From NCBI GenBank assembly GCA_039583695.1, contig JAVKSL010000029.1:1-31804 (forward strand): a DNA stretch of 31,804 nt, written 5' to 3'. The DNA is from JAVKSL01 sp039583695. Lineage in GTDB: Bacteria; Actinomycetota; Acidimicrobiia; Acidimicrobiales; JAJPHD01. Below the pieces are notes generated by a model, which made no database searches, had not been told where the DNA came from, and saw nothing but the letters and a program-made list of their open reading frames with translations. Positions 8,089 to 15,638 of this stretch are shown here, in pieces (positions within the stretch are counted from its first letter, which is position 1; the number at the start of each line of letters is the position of its first letter). The position numbers and the translations under genes are program-made.

Positions 8089-9812
8089 GGTGTCGTCGAG
8101 GGTCTCTTCGATCCCCGTGCGCGCCAGGCGGTCCTCCTCTTCACTGGCGAGCACGCTGAAGGCGACGCGCTCGGTGCCGGCGGCGAGGAGCCCCTGGCCG
8201 CGTGCCGCGCCGAGGAGGTAGGCGCGCTCGCCAGCCGAGAGGGCGAACGCCTCGGCCAGCGCGTCGATGCTCTGGGGGGCCTGGCGCAGCAGGATCTGGG
8301 TGGCGGCGTTGGCGACGACCGCCTGGCCGAGGGGCGAGCCGAGCAGGTCGGCTGCGTCCTGGGTGACCACGGTGAGCCCCGCCCGGTGCTTTCGGGCCGA
8401 CTTGGCCATGCGGAAGAGGAACTCCGCCCCGGTCGGCTCGGCCATGAGCAGCCATGCCTCGTCGACGGTCACGAGGCGTCGCCGGCGTTGGGCGGGATCG
8501 GCGACCCGCCGCCAGATGGCGTCCAAGGTGAGCAGCGTGGCCGCCGCCTTCAGCTCTCCTGGGAGGTCTCGCAGGCTGAAGACGACGAGATGGCCCTCGG
8601 GGCGCGTCGTGGTCGGCCCGTCGAAGAGCCCCCGGTGGGTGCCGGTCACGAACGGGGAGAGCCGGGTCGAAAGGGTCCGTGCGCCAGGGTCGCCGTCGGC
8701 GTCGAGCGCCCGGGCGAGGTCGGCGAGCAGCGGGGCGGGGCGGGCGTGGCTGCGGGGATCGGCGGTGATCCCGACCGCGTTGTAGGCGGCCACGATGCCC
8801 CGGTCCAAGGCCGCGGTGGCGGCAGGATCGGGCTTTCCGCCAAGGAGCACGGGGACCAGGGTGTGGACGAACAGCGCCCGCCGGGTGAGCGGGTCGGGGC
8901 CGGACCCGAGGTCGAAGGGGTTGACCCGCACGCCTGGCGCCCCGAGGTGGACATACGCGCCCCCGACGGTCCCGGCCAGGCGGCGGTACTCGTCTTCTGG
9001 GTCGACGACCGCCACCTCGATCCCCGCGTACAGGCTGCGAAGCGCTTCGAGCTTGGCGAGGTAGGACTTGCCCGCCCCGAGCGGGCCAGGATGACCGAGT
9101 TGTGGTTGTCCTGGGCGAAGCGGTCCCACAGGACCAGGCCGGCGCCGCCGGTCACCGTCCCGTAGAGGACGCCGGTCGCAGCGGACAGCTCGGCGGAGGC
9201 GAACGGGAAGCTGGCGGCCAGCGCGTCGGTGTCAAAGGCGCGGCGCTGGCCCAAGGTGTCGAGGGCGACGGGCAGGGTGGCGCTCCAGGCCTGGAGCATC
9301 CGCCAGGTGGCCGGCTGGGCGCCGAGGAGCATCGAGGAGCACAGGGCGCGCACCCGGGTGCACTCGGCCTCCAGGGCCTTCTCCGATGGCGCGTGGACGC
9401 TGAGGTAGAGGCCGCTTCGGAACAGCTTCTGCTCGCCTCGGGCGAGGCCGGCGGCGAGCGCCCGGGCGTCCTCGGCGGCGACCTCGACGTCGGGGTCGAC
9501 GAGGCGCCCCTTGGCGGCGTCGGAGCGCCGTCCCGACTCCATCCGGGCCAGCTGGCGCCGGAGCCGGTCGGCGGCGACGTCGGCCGGCAGCGGCTCCACG
9601 TGGACGGCGACGTCGAGGCGCCCGGGGTGACAGGTGAGCGGCTCGAGCCAGCCGAGGCCGACCTCCCTCGGGTAGCCGACGACGGCGAAGCTGGCGCACC
9701 AGCCGTCGCCGATCCGCAGCGCACGGGGACGGACCTCGACGCGGTCGGGCCCGAACGGCGACGGGGGCCGACCGGCGCGCGACCGGGGAAGGTGGGCAAG
9801 GAGGCGGGTCAT
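8077..9812 (-). CDS. VirB4-like conjugation ATPase, frameshifted inside Walker A
   Basis: Two frames join to one protein of about 578 residues. The N-terminal part starts at ATG 9812, overlapping the previous stop (ATGA), and runs to DNHNSVILARSG. The other frame then continues AGKSYLAKLEALRS through VAVVDPEDEYRRLAG, RRLVTVDEAWLLMAE (Walker B) and TVVTQDAADLL to the stop at 8077. The junction falls in the P-loop, at a run of four C on the plus strand (9075-9078); a fifth base would restore A-R-S-G-A-G-K-S. VirB4/TraC-type ATPases power pilus and channel assembly. With motifs this complete on both sides, a sequencing or assembly deletion is at least as likely as a true null mutation. If real, the gene is inactive. 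Confidence 0.85.
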
Positions 9813-10819
9813 GACAGGGCTCCTTTCTTCGATGTCAATGTCGGTGCCGGTGGCGCGGGTGGTGCCGGACGGGTGGGCCGGGCGGTGACCGGCTCGTCGA
9901 CGCCGGCGAGCCCGCCCGTCACTGCCGGCCCGGGCGCCCCGGCGGGGTCGAGGGCGGCGGCCAGGCAGGCGGCGGCGGCCGGTCCGTCCAGGACGGTGAC
10001 GGTGGCCCCGGCTGCGCCGAGCGCCGTGGTGGCCTCTGCGGCCCGGCGCTGCAGGCGACCCGCCGCGTCGTCGCCGGGCGGCTGGCGCAAGACGACCAGC
10101 ACCTCTCGGCGCAGCAGGTCGCGGTGCGCGCCGAGGTCGGCGAGGAACGCGGCGTGGGACCGGGCGGCGGCTTCGAGGGCGGGGTGCGCCAGCGCCGGGG
10201 CGGCGTCGAGGAGCGCGTCGATGGCCGGGGTGAGGTCGACCGGCTCGGCGCGCACGAGGAGCTGGACCGGCTCGGCGAGGGAGTTCAAGAACCGGGCGAA
10301 AGCGGCCACGAGCGCCTCTTGCTCTGCTGGGGTGCGCAGCGAGAAGGTGACCGCGCTCGCCCGGCAGATCACCGCCAGGCCGTCCGGGCCGAGGTCGACG
10401 GTGCCGTCGGCGCCGACCCCGCCGACCGGGAGGCGCAAGGGGGCGGGCAGCGGGCCGCCGGTCACCCCGAGGAACGCCGGCGGGGCGGAGACCCCGTCGG
10501 GGGCGGGGACCAGGCGCCGTTGGCTGCGGTGGTGGCGCCACGCGGCGAGCACCCAGCCGTCCGCTCCGGTGCCTTCCATCTTCCCGAGGGCCAAGGTGAC
10601 GGCGAGCGCTCCGATGGGCAGCGCGATCGCCGCGAAGGCGACCGGTGCGAGGACGTGGCGGGTGGCGGCGTAGCCGGCCCACACGACGACCGCGGCGACA
10701 CCGAGGATGGCGAGCTGGCGGGCGGTCAGCCCGGCGAGGAGCGTGTCGGGCCGCTCGACGTCGGCAGGGATCCGCACCCGGCTCCGATCCGCCTCGGGCC
10801 TGCGGGCGGCGGGGCTCAC
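9809..10819 (-). CDS. PrgI/VirB3-like membrane protein
   Basis: A 336-residue protein, GTG 10819, overlapping the preceding stop (GTGA) and overlapped at its end by the VirB4 start (ATGA). Residues ~14-75 read VRIPADVERPDTLLAGLTARQ, then two adjacent membrane helices (LAILGVAAVVVWAGY and VAFAAIALPIGALAVTLAL), the arrangement of PrgI-family proteins (PF12666). These are the VirB3-like partners placed just before VirB4 in Gram-positive conjugation operons. The remaining ~250 residues are soluble, alanine-rich and probably cytoplasmic (TFSLRTPAEQEALVAAFARFLNSL, then REVLVVLRQPP), longer than a minimal PrgI. The tail is proline-rich. Gene order and overlap strongly support the role. Confidence 0.8.
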   Translation of the reverse strand: MSPAARRPEADRSRVRIPADVERPDTLLAGLTARQLAILGVAAVVVWAGYAATRHVLAPVAFAAIALPIGALAVTLALGKMEGTGADGWVLAAWRHHRSQRRLVPAPDGVSAPPAFLGVTGGPLPAPLRLPVGGVGADGTVDLGPDGLAVICRASAVTFSLRTPAEQEALVAAFARFLNSLAEPVQLLVRAEPVDLTPAIDALLDAAPALAHPALEAAARSHAAFLADLGAHRDLLRREVLVVLRQPPGDDAAGRLQRRAAEATTALGAAGATVTVLDGPAAAACLAAALDPAGAPGPAVTGGLAGVDEPVTARPTRPAPPAPPAPTLTSKKGALS

Positions 10820-12083
10820 AGCCCGACTCCCGCGGCGAGGGCCTTCGCGCCCTTGTAGACGATCACGTCATGGATCACCCGGCCCATCCCGCCGTGGCCG
10901 CGCGAACCGGAGAAGACCATGCGGCTCACCCAGGAAGGGACCTTCACGAGCACCCAGCACAGGCAGGCCGAGACGAGCAGGTCGACGAGTCCCCCGGTCG
11001 AGGCGATCCCGAGGTTGGCCGGCCCGCCGGTGGCGAGGAAGACCCGCAGCACGGTGACGAGCACGAGGGACTGGGCGACTTGGACCGCGAGCGTTCCGAC
11101 GAACGCCCGCCACCACAGCCGGGCCAACCCCTCGGTCTGGGGGAGGGCGTGGCACACGAGGCAGACCGGCGCGGCGACCACGAGGAGGACGAGCGCCAGG
11201 CGGCAGACGTAGGTGGCGAGCACGACGATGGCGAGGACGGCCACCACCCCGCCGACGAGGACGACGAAGATGCCGCCCGAGGCGAGCGAGCCGAGGACCA
11301 GCTGGCGCAGGACCACCGCGGCCTGGGCGGGATCGACGCCTTGGCCGAGGATCGCCTGGGAGAGCGAGTCCGCGGTCGAGATGACGAGGCCGGCGAGGGA
11401 CAGGCTGGCGTTGGCGGCGATGGCGGCGACGACGATGCGGGGCAGGACGTCTTTGACGGCGGTGCGGGTCTGGATCGTCTCGTGGCCCATCACGATCGCC
11501 CCGCCGACCAAGACGAAGAGGACCAAGAACGTGTCGGCGATGCCCTCGGTCATGCGCCACAGCTCGCCGACGCGCGACTGGGCGGTGACGTTCGGGGTGG
11601 CAAGCAGCGTGTGGCCGAGGAGGTCGAGGACCGGGTTCAAGGCGTCGGTGACGAGGCTTCGGAACCAGTCGTCGATCGCGGCCTCGATGTGGCCGGTGAT
11701 GTCGAACAGGCCCGGCGACGGTGTCGTGCCGCCGCGGTGCTGGCCGGCCCGACCTGGATGCCAGCGGACCCCGACCCCGAGCCCGACCCTGTCGAGGCCG
11801 AGCCTGTCGTGGCCGACCCTGTCGAGGCCGAGCCCGGCCCGGTGGTCCCCGTCCCGGCCGAGCGGTCCGCGGTGAGGACCGCCTCGACGGGGGCGGCGTC
11901 GGCTCGGCCACGGCTGGGCGCGGACATCGCAGAGCCGGCGGGGTGCCAGCTGGTCGTGGCGCCGGCCGCACGGGCCGGGTGGGCGGCGCCGAGGGCGAGG
12001 ACGGCGACCAGGACGGCGACGGGGCCGGCGGCCGCCAGGAGAAGCCGCCGACGGCGGGCGAGGAGGGAGCGCGGCGCGGTCAT
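10816..12083 (-). CDS. VirB6/TrbL-like polytopic membrane protein, frameshifted in linker
   Basis: Translation starts at ATG 12083, sharing one base with the pilin stop (TGATG). A signal peptide is evident (SLLARRRRLLLAAAGPVAVLVAVLALGAAHPARA), followed by a Ser/Gly/Thr repeat linker (about residues 75-110). The reading frame then must change near 11720-11760 to give PSPGLFDITGHIEAAIDDWF, NPVLDLLGHTLLATPNV and at least five membrane helices (for example TFLVLFVLVGGAIVMG, IVVAAIAANASLSLAGLVI, IFVVLVGGVVAVLAIVVLATYVC and VLLVVAAPVCLVCHAL). One added base rejoins the frames into ~422 residues. The C-terminal part alone could begin at TTG 11640, but the conserved-looking stretch upstream argues against that. 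VirB6/TrbL proteins form the inner-membrane part of the conjugation channel. The family is inferred from topology and position. Confidence 0.75.
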
Positions 12084-12394
12084 CAGCTGACGATCGAGGT
12101 CACGATCGAGACCAGCAGCGGGGCCAAGATGGCGAGCGCGTAGCCGATGGCGGCGGACTTGAGAGCGGTCTTCGCCTTCTCCACCTGGCCCGGGTCGCCT
12201 CCCGCGGTGACGTAGCGCAGCCCGCCGAGGGTGAGGAACAAGGTGGCAACCCCGGCCAGGATCCCGACGATCCAGTTGGTGAGGTTGGAGACGACTCCGC
12301 TCAGGCTCGGCGCGCTCGCCGCCGCGGCAGGTGGTGCGGCGGCGACGAGGAGCACCGAGATGATCGCCACTCCCCAGGCCACCTTTCTGACCAC
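12083..12394 (-). CDS. VirB2/TrbC-like pilin subunit
   Basis: The conserved core runs from a GTG at 12394 (103 residues): a positively charged start (VRKVAWG), a signal or first helix (VAIISVLLVAAAPPAAAASA), a second helix (LTNWIVGILAGVATLFLTLGGLRYV), the short polar turn TAGGDPGQVEKAKTALKSA and a last helix (AIGYALAILAPLLVSIVTSIV). Two helices around a GGDPxxVEKAK turn are typical of VirB2/TrbC-like proteins in actinobacterial and Firmicute conjugation operons. The true start is uncertain: no ribosome binding site precedes 12394, and the frame stays open to 12694 as a Pro/Thr-rich extension. The stop overlaps the next gene's ATG. Confidence 0.7.
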   Translation of the reverse strand: MVRKVAWGVAIISVLLVAAAPPAAAASAPSLSGVVSNLTNWIVGILAGVATLFLTLGGLRYVTAGGDPGQVEKAKTALKSAAIGYALAILAPLLVSIVTSIVS

Positions 12395-12690
12395 GCTGCG
12401 GCCCCGGCGTGGTGGAGCCGAGGTGGGCAGGGCTGTGGCTTGGGGGAGCAGCGGGGGCGCAGACGCTCCGGTCGCTCGGGTCGGTGCCGTCGGTGTGGTC
12501 GGTGCCGTCGGCGGCGTGGCGGGCGGGGTGGCCCGGCGGGTGCGGGTGCGCCGGTGCCACCGGGACGCTCCGGGGCGGTTGGGTCGGGTGGGCTGTGTCG
12601 TGGCTTCCTCCTTGGCTCGGCCCCGGCAGTGCGCCGGGGGCTTCGTGGCGGGGTCGCCCCGGCCGGTCCGGTTGGGACCGGGTGGGCACT
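12395..12690 (-). other. Unresolved N-terminal region of the pilin gene
   Basis: Between the sigma-like gene and the pilin core, two minus-strand frames are open. One starts at GTG 12689 just behind AAGGAGG and has the stronger C/G bias at third positions; it encodes a His/Pro/Asp-rich stretch (HAADGTDHTDGTDPSDRS) but is not in frame with the pilin core. The other is in frame with the core and has AAGGAGGA (12606-12613) placed in front of an ACG codon (12599-12601), not a normal start. A frame error, an ACG start or a separate short peptide are all possible. Confidence 0.4.
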
Positions 12691-13536
12691 TCACCTCCTT
12701 GGTGGCTCGTTGGCGTGACGCTCGCCCGGACGCCGGTCCGCTGGCCGGTCGTGCCGGGGGCGACCCCTACGAGAAGAACAAGGGGTCTCGGCCGGCTTTC
12801 CAACAAAGTCCAAGGGGAAGTACCAGTCCGATTGGAGGTACTCCACGAGCCTGTGCTCGGCCCGCCCTCGCCGGGTGCGACACGTCTCATAGGCGAGTCC
12901 CCACTCGTCGGCGAGCGAGGCGAGCTCGATGCCTTCGAGGCGGGTGGCGGCGATGAGCTCGGCGTCGGCCGCGTCGATCACCCCGTCGGCGACGGCCCGG
13001 GCGAGCACGAAGTCGGGGTGCCCCCACGGTCGTGGCGGGGCGCCCGAGACCGGGTCCGAGCCTGGATGGGGCTCGACCAGCTCGGCGCGCAGCAGCTTGG
13101 CGGCGCCGTTGCGGGCCAGCCAGCACAGCCGGGAGGCGAGGCGCGCCCGGCCCGGGACCGCCTGGGTGACGGCGGCGAGGAACGAGGCGAGCGCCTCGGC
13201 CTCGATGTCGTAGGCCCGACCCGGGCAGGCCTGGACGAGCGGCCAGGCGGCCCGGCGCAGCCCGGGGAGCAGCACCCCGGCGAGCCCCACGCTCCAACGT
13301 CCTCCCTCCGCCTGCGCCCGGGCGACCAGGGCGCCCACCGCGGCGTCGCGCACGGCGTAGGGGGTGGAGGGGTGCAGCAGCCGGGCCTTCAGCTCGTCGA
13401 GGGGGATCGGCCGGTTCGGGAGGCCGGTGATGCCGGTGGCGTCGAGGGCGAGGGGGCGGGGCGGGACGACGAGGAGGTCGAAGGTGGCCTCCAGGGTGTC
13501 GAACGGCGAGTCGGTGAGGGTGCGGCGGGGGGACAT
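12691..13536 (-). CDS. Sigma-region-4-like HTH protein heading the conjugation operon
   Basis: A 281-residue protein, ATG 13536, with an AGGAG ribosome binding site. The body is helical (LKARLLHPSTPYAVRDAAVGALVARAQ, ASFLAAVTQAVPGRARLASRL). Residues ~195-245 (DAADAELIAATRLEGIELASLADEWGL, then YETCRTRRGRAEHRLVEYL) look like the sigma-70 region 4 helix-turn-helix. There is no clear region 2, so it is either a divergent sigma-like regulator or only an HTH protein. The C-terminal ~35 residues are Arg/Pro-rich and coincide with one arm of the 38-bp inverted repeat (12773-12810). It is the first leftward gene after the palindrome cluster, so it may be controlled by it and may in turn set transcription of the transfer genes. 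Confidence 0.6.
   Translation of the reverse strand: MSPRRTLTDSPFDTLEATFDLLVVPPRPLALDATGITGLPNRPIPLDELKARLLHPSTPYAVRDAAVGALVARAQAEGGRWSVGLAGVLLPGLRRAAWPLVQACPGRAYDIEAEALASFLAAVTQAVPGRARLASRLCWLARNGAAKLLRAELVEPHPGSDPVSGAPPRPWGHPDFVLARAVADGVIDAADAELIAATRLEGIELASLADEWGLAYETCRTRRGRAEHRLVEYLQSDWYFPLDFVGKPAETPCSSRRGRPRHDRPADRRPGERHANEPPRR
12773..12810 (+). repeat. 38-bp inverted repeat, left arm
   Basis: This arm begins GAAGAACA and ends TTTCCAACAAAGTC. It matches the reverse complement of 14623-14660 at 31 of 38 positions, with the outer 8 and the inner 14 bases identical. It lies inside the 3' coding end of the sigma-like gene. Confidence 0.85.
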
Positions 13537-13890
13537 GGGTGGCTCCTGGGTCGTGGTGAGCCGCCATCGCGCCAGAGGACCACTCCCGGATCAGTCCCAC
13601 ATCGCTCCCAGTCCTGCCTCCTCTGCCCAGTCCCACGAGCGGGGCCGCTCCGGCGGCCCGGCAGCCCCGTCACGACGTCCGGGCAGGTCGGAGCGGTGCG
13701 ACTCCCGAGTCCCAACCTGGGACCTGCGCTTGGTCCCGGTGGCGCCTCGGGTCTGAGATTTTTCTGCGCCGCCCCCCTGGCCGAGGCCGCTCGGGCCACA
13801 GGTCCCGCGAGTGGGACTTGCTCGGCACCGCTGTCGGGCCCGTAAGTCCCGCGCGCGGGACTCCTGGTCAGGGCTCTGCCCGAGAGAGCC
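13537..13890. promoter_or_regulatory. Intergenic cluster of GTCCC / GGGAC palindromes
   Basis: This 354-bp stretch without a gene lies between the end of the double-HTH gene and the start of the sigma-like gene. It contains three two-sided sites: 13709-13723 (GTCCC-N5-GGGAC), 13802-13817 (N6) and 13845-13862 (a perfect 18-bp palindrome, AGTCCCGCGCGCGGGACT). It also has two identical half sites CAGTCCCAC at 13592-13600 and 13628-13636, 36 bp apart. An A/T patch (GAGATTTTTCT, near 13750-13760) stands out in very GC-rich sequence. The likely role is an operator array for the conjugation operon; an iteron-type origin is an alternative. Confidence 0.6.
13845..13862. promoter_or_regulatory. Perfect 18-bp palindrome (best operator candidate)
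   Basis: AGTCCCGCGCGCGGGACT equals its own reverse complement. It lies 29 bp beyond the stop of the double winged-helix gene and is the strongest member of the GTCCC/GGGAC family in this gap. Confidence 0.7.
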
Positions 13891-14490
13891 TCAGCGACCC
13901 CGAGCGATTCGGTACCGACGGGGCTTGTCGCCTGCGAGCACGACCTCGCCGCGCTCGGCCATCGCCGCGAGCGAGTTCGAGATCGCCCCCTGGGAACGCC
14001 CGAGGGCCTTTCCGAGCGCGGCGGGCCCGAAGCACTCGTCGGGCCGGGCGGCGAGGTAGTCGCGCACGAGCGAGCCCAGCGCCCCTCGCCCGAGGCGCCC
14101 CGCGGCGCCTGTGACCGCGGTGTCGCCCGCTCCCGGCTCGGCGGTGTCGAGATCACGGGGCCGCTCCGGAGCCGCGTCTCGTCGGGCGCCGTCAGCCGGC
14201 AGGGGGACAGCGTCTCGTCCGGGGACCTCGGCGGGCGCGCTCAAAGGTGACGGCTCGGCTCCGGCATCGTTCCCTTCGGCGGCGCACCAGTGGTCGGGGA
14301 CCCGGCGTCCGGTTGCCCGCCCGCCGGGGAGGCGTCGGACCGAGCCGGCCTGCTCCAGGGCGGCGAGCCGCTTGGCCGCGGTCGACTGGCCCATCCCGAG
14401 GGCGTCGGCGACCTCGGCGGAGGTGGCCTCGGGATGGGCGCGCAGCGCTTCGAGGATCGCCTCGTCGCTCATCTGGATGGGTCGTGCCAT
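13891..14490 (-). CDS. Double winged-helix regulator
   Basis: A 199-residue protein, ATG 14490, behind a clear AAGGAGG ribosome binding site. Residues ~8-60 form a winged-helix (DEAILEALRAHPEATSAEVADALGM, then STAAKRLAALEQAGSVRRLPGGRATGRRV), like small MarR/ArsR-type or DprA/IclR-like helix-turn-helix domains. A disordered Pro/Ala/Asp linker follows. Residues ~135-195 form a second one (GALGSLVRDYLAARPDECFGPAALGKALGR, then GAISNSLAAMAERGEVVLAGDKPRRYRI). No sensor domain or metal site is visible. It is transcribed towards the palindrome array and the conjugation operon, so it is the natural candidate to bind those sites. That link is inference. Confidence 0.75.
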   Translation of the reverse strand: MARPIQMSDEAILEALRAHPEATSAEVADALGMGQSTAAKRLAALEQAGSVRRLPGGRATGRRVPDHWCAAEGNDAGAEPSPLSAPAEVPGRDAVPLPADGARRDAAPERPRDLDTAEPGAGDTAVTGAAGRLGRGALGSLVRDYLAARPDECFGPAALGKALGRSQGAISNSLAAMAERGEVVLAGDKPRRYRIARGR

Positions 14491-14622
14491 GTAGGGCCTC
14501 CTTCGGTCTCGGCGGGTGCCTCCCGGAAAGGACCTACCTCGTCGGCGCCGCGCACCTCAAGGCCAAAGACGAGGGCGTCTGAAACCGACCAAGAGGCCAA
14601 ATGGCCGAGGCATGGCCGGAGC

Positions 14623-14660
14623 GACTTTGTTGGAAATCGGGGCCGGGCCCCCTGTTCTTC
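14623..14660 (-). repeat. 38-bp inverted repeat, right arm
   Basis: On the plus strand it begins GACTTTGTTGGAAA and ends CTGTTCTTC. Its reverse complement matches 12773-12810 at 31 of 38 positions. It lies in the gap between the divergent double-HTH and methyltransferase genes. The centre forms a short hairpin (GGGGC-CGG-GCCCC, 14639-14651) that is absent from the left arm. Confidence 0.85.
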
Positions 14661-14693
14661 AGTCGACGCTCATCCCGGTCGCGGGCACAGCCC

Positions 14694-15638
14694 ATGACCA
14701 CTCCGACCACACCGACCACCACCCCCGTCTCCACCAGCACCGCCCGCTGTGCGGCCCGGAAGGGCCGCCCCGAGGTCCCCCTCGCCCTCTGGCCGGTCGC
14801 CCAGACCACCGCCCAATGGCAGCGAGCCGGGCGCTACCTGCCGGGCTGCACCGCCCATCCGGGAAAGATGCTCCCCGAGCTCGCCCGGCGCATCGTGTCC
14901 GAGTACTCCGCCGCCGGCGACCTCGTCTGTGACCCGATGGCCGGCATCGGGACCACCCTCGTCGAGGCCGCTCTCCTCGGGCGGAGGGCCGTCGGGGTCG
15001 AGCTCGAAGCCCGCTGGGCGACCCTCGCGGCGGAGAACCTCGACCACATGCTCAGCGGCGATGAGCGCCCCCGGGCCGAGATCCGTCGGGGCGACGCCCG
15101 AGCCCTCCCCGAGGTGCTTGGCGACCTCGCCGGCACGATCGACCTTGTCGTCACCTCCCCGCCGTACGGGTGCGACGCCGGGGTGATCGACAAGCAGGCG
15201 TGGCTCGCCGGACGGCGCCTCTGCCCCGACGACACGCTCAACTACTCGACCGACCGGGCCAACCTCGGCCACGCCCGCGGGGACACCTACGCCGCGGCCA
15301 TGGCCGAGGTCTACGCCGCCTGCCACGCGGTGCTGCGCCCCGGCGGCCACCTCGTCGTGGTCACGAAGAACACGCGCCGAAAGGGTCGCACCTTGGACCT
15401 CGCGGGGCGCACCGTCGCCCTCGCAGCCGCAGCCGGGTTCACCTACCTCGGCCACGTGATCGCCCTGCACGCAGCGATCCGAGACGGCGACCTCGCCGCT
15501 CGCCCCTCCTACTGGCAGATCACCCAGACCCGCCACGCCCGAGCGCGCGGCGAGCCCGCCCACCTCGTCGCCCACGAGGACGTCACCGTCCACGTCAAGC
15601 GCCCAAGCACCCACAAGGAGAACGCCCATGCCCGCTGA
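14694..15638 (+). CDS. Amino-group DNA methyltransferase (SPPY), first of a pair
   Basis: A 314-residue protein from ATG 14694. An upstream ATG at 14601 with AAGAGG in front is possible, but it would read through the inverted-repeat arm. Motif I, DPMAGIGTT (Asp80-Thr88), binds S-adenosylmethionine. The catalytic motif IV, TSPPYG (Ser155-Tyr158), follows it. This order and the SPPY tetrad fit N4-cytosine or N6-adenine DNA methyltransferases. The N-terminal ALWPVAQTTAQWQRAGRY and HPGKMLPELARRIV stretches recur in the next gene, so the two are paralogues. No restriction endonuclease is next to them, which suggests solitary methylases that mark or protect the element. The target sequence cannot be read from the protein. 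Confidence 0.85.
   Translation: MTTPTTPTTTPVSTSTARCAARKGRPEVPLALWPVAQTTAQWQRAGRYLPGCTAHPGKMLPELARRIVSEYSAAGDLVCDPMAGIGTTLVEAALLGRRAVGVELEARWATLAAENLDHMLSGDERPRAEIRRGDARALPEVLGDLAGTIDLVVTSPPYGCDAGVIDKQAWLAGRRLCPDDTLNYSTDRANLGHARGDTYAAAMAEVYAACHAVLRPGGHLVVVTKNTRRKGRTLDLAGRTVALAAAAGFTYLGHVIALHAAIRDGDLAARPSYWQITQTRHARARGEPAHLVAHEDVTVHVKRPSTHKENAHAR

Noticed and set aside
8646..10682. 678-codon minus-strand frame as one gene
   Set aside because: Only the part from 9812 to about 9075 is real (VirB4 N-terminus). The upstream part is the wrong frame of the PrgI-like gene and the downstream part is the wrong frame of the VirB4 ATPase.
14601..14693. Upstream ATG 14601 as methylase start
   Set aside because: It would encode a basic, Arg/Ser-rich stretch across the inverted-repeat arm; the paralogue starts at the position near ATG 14694.
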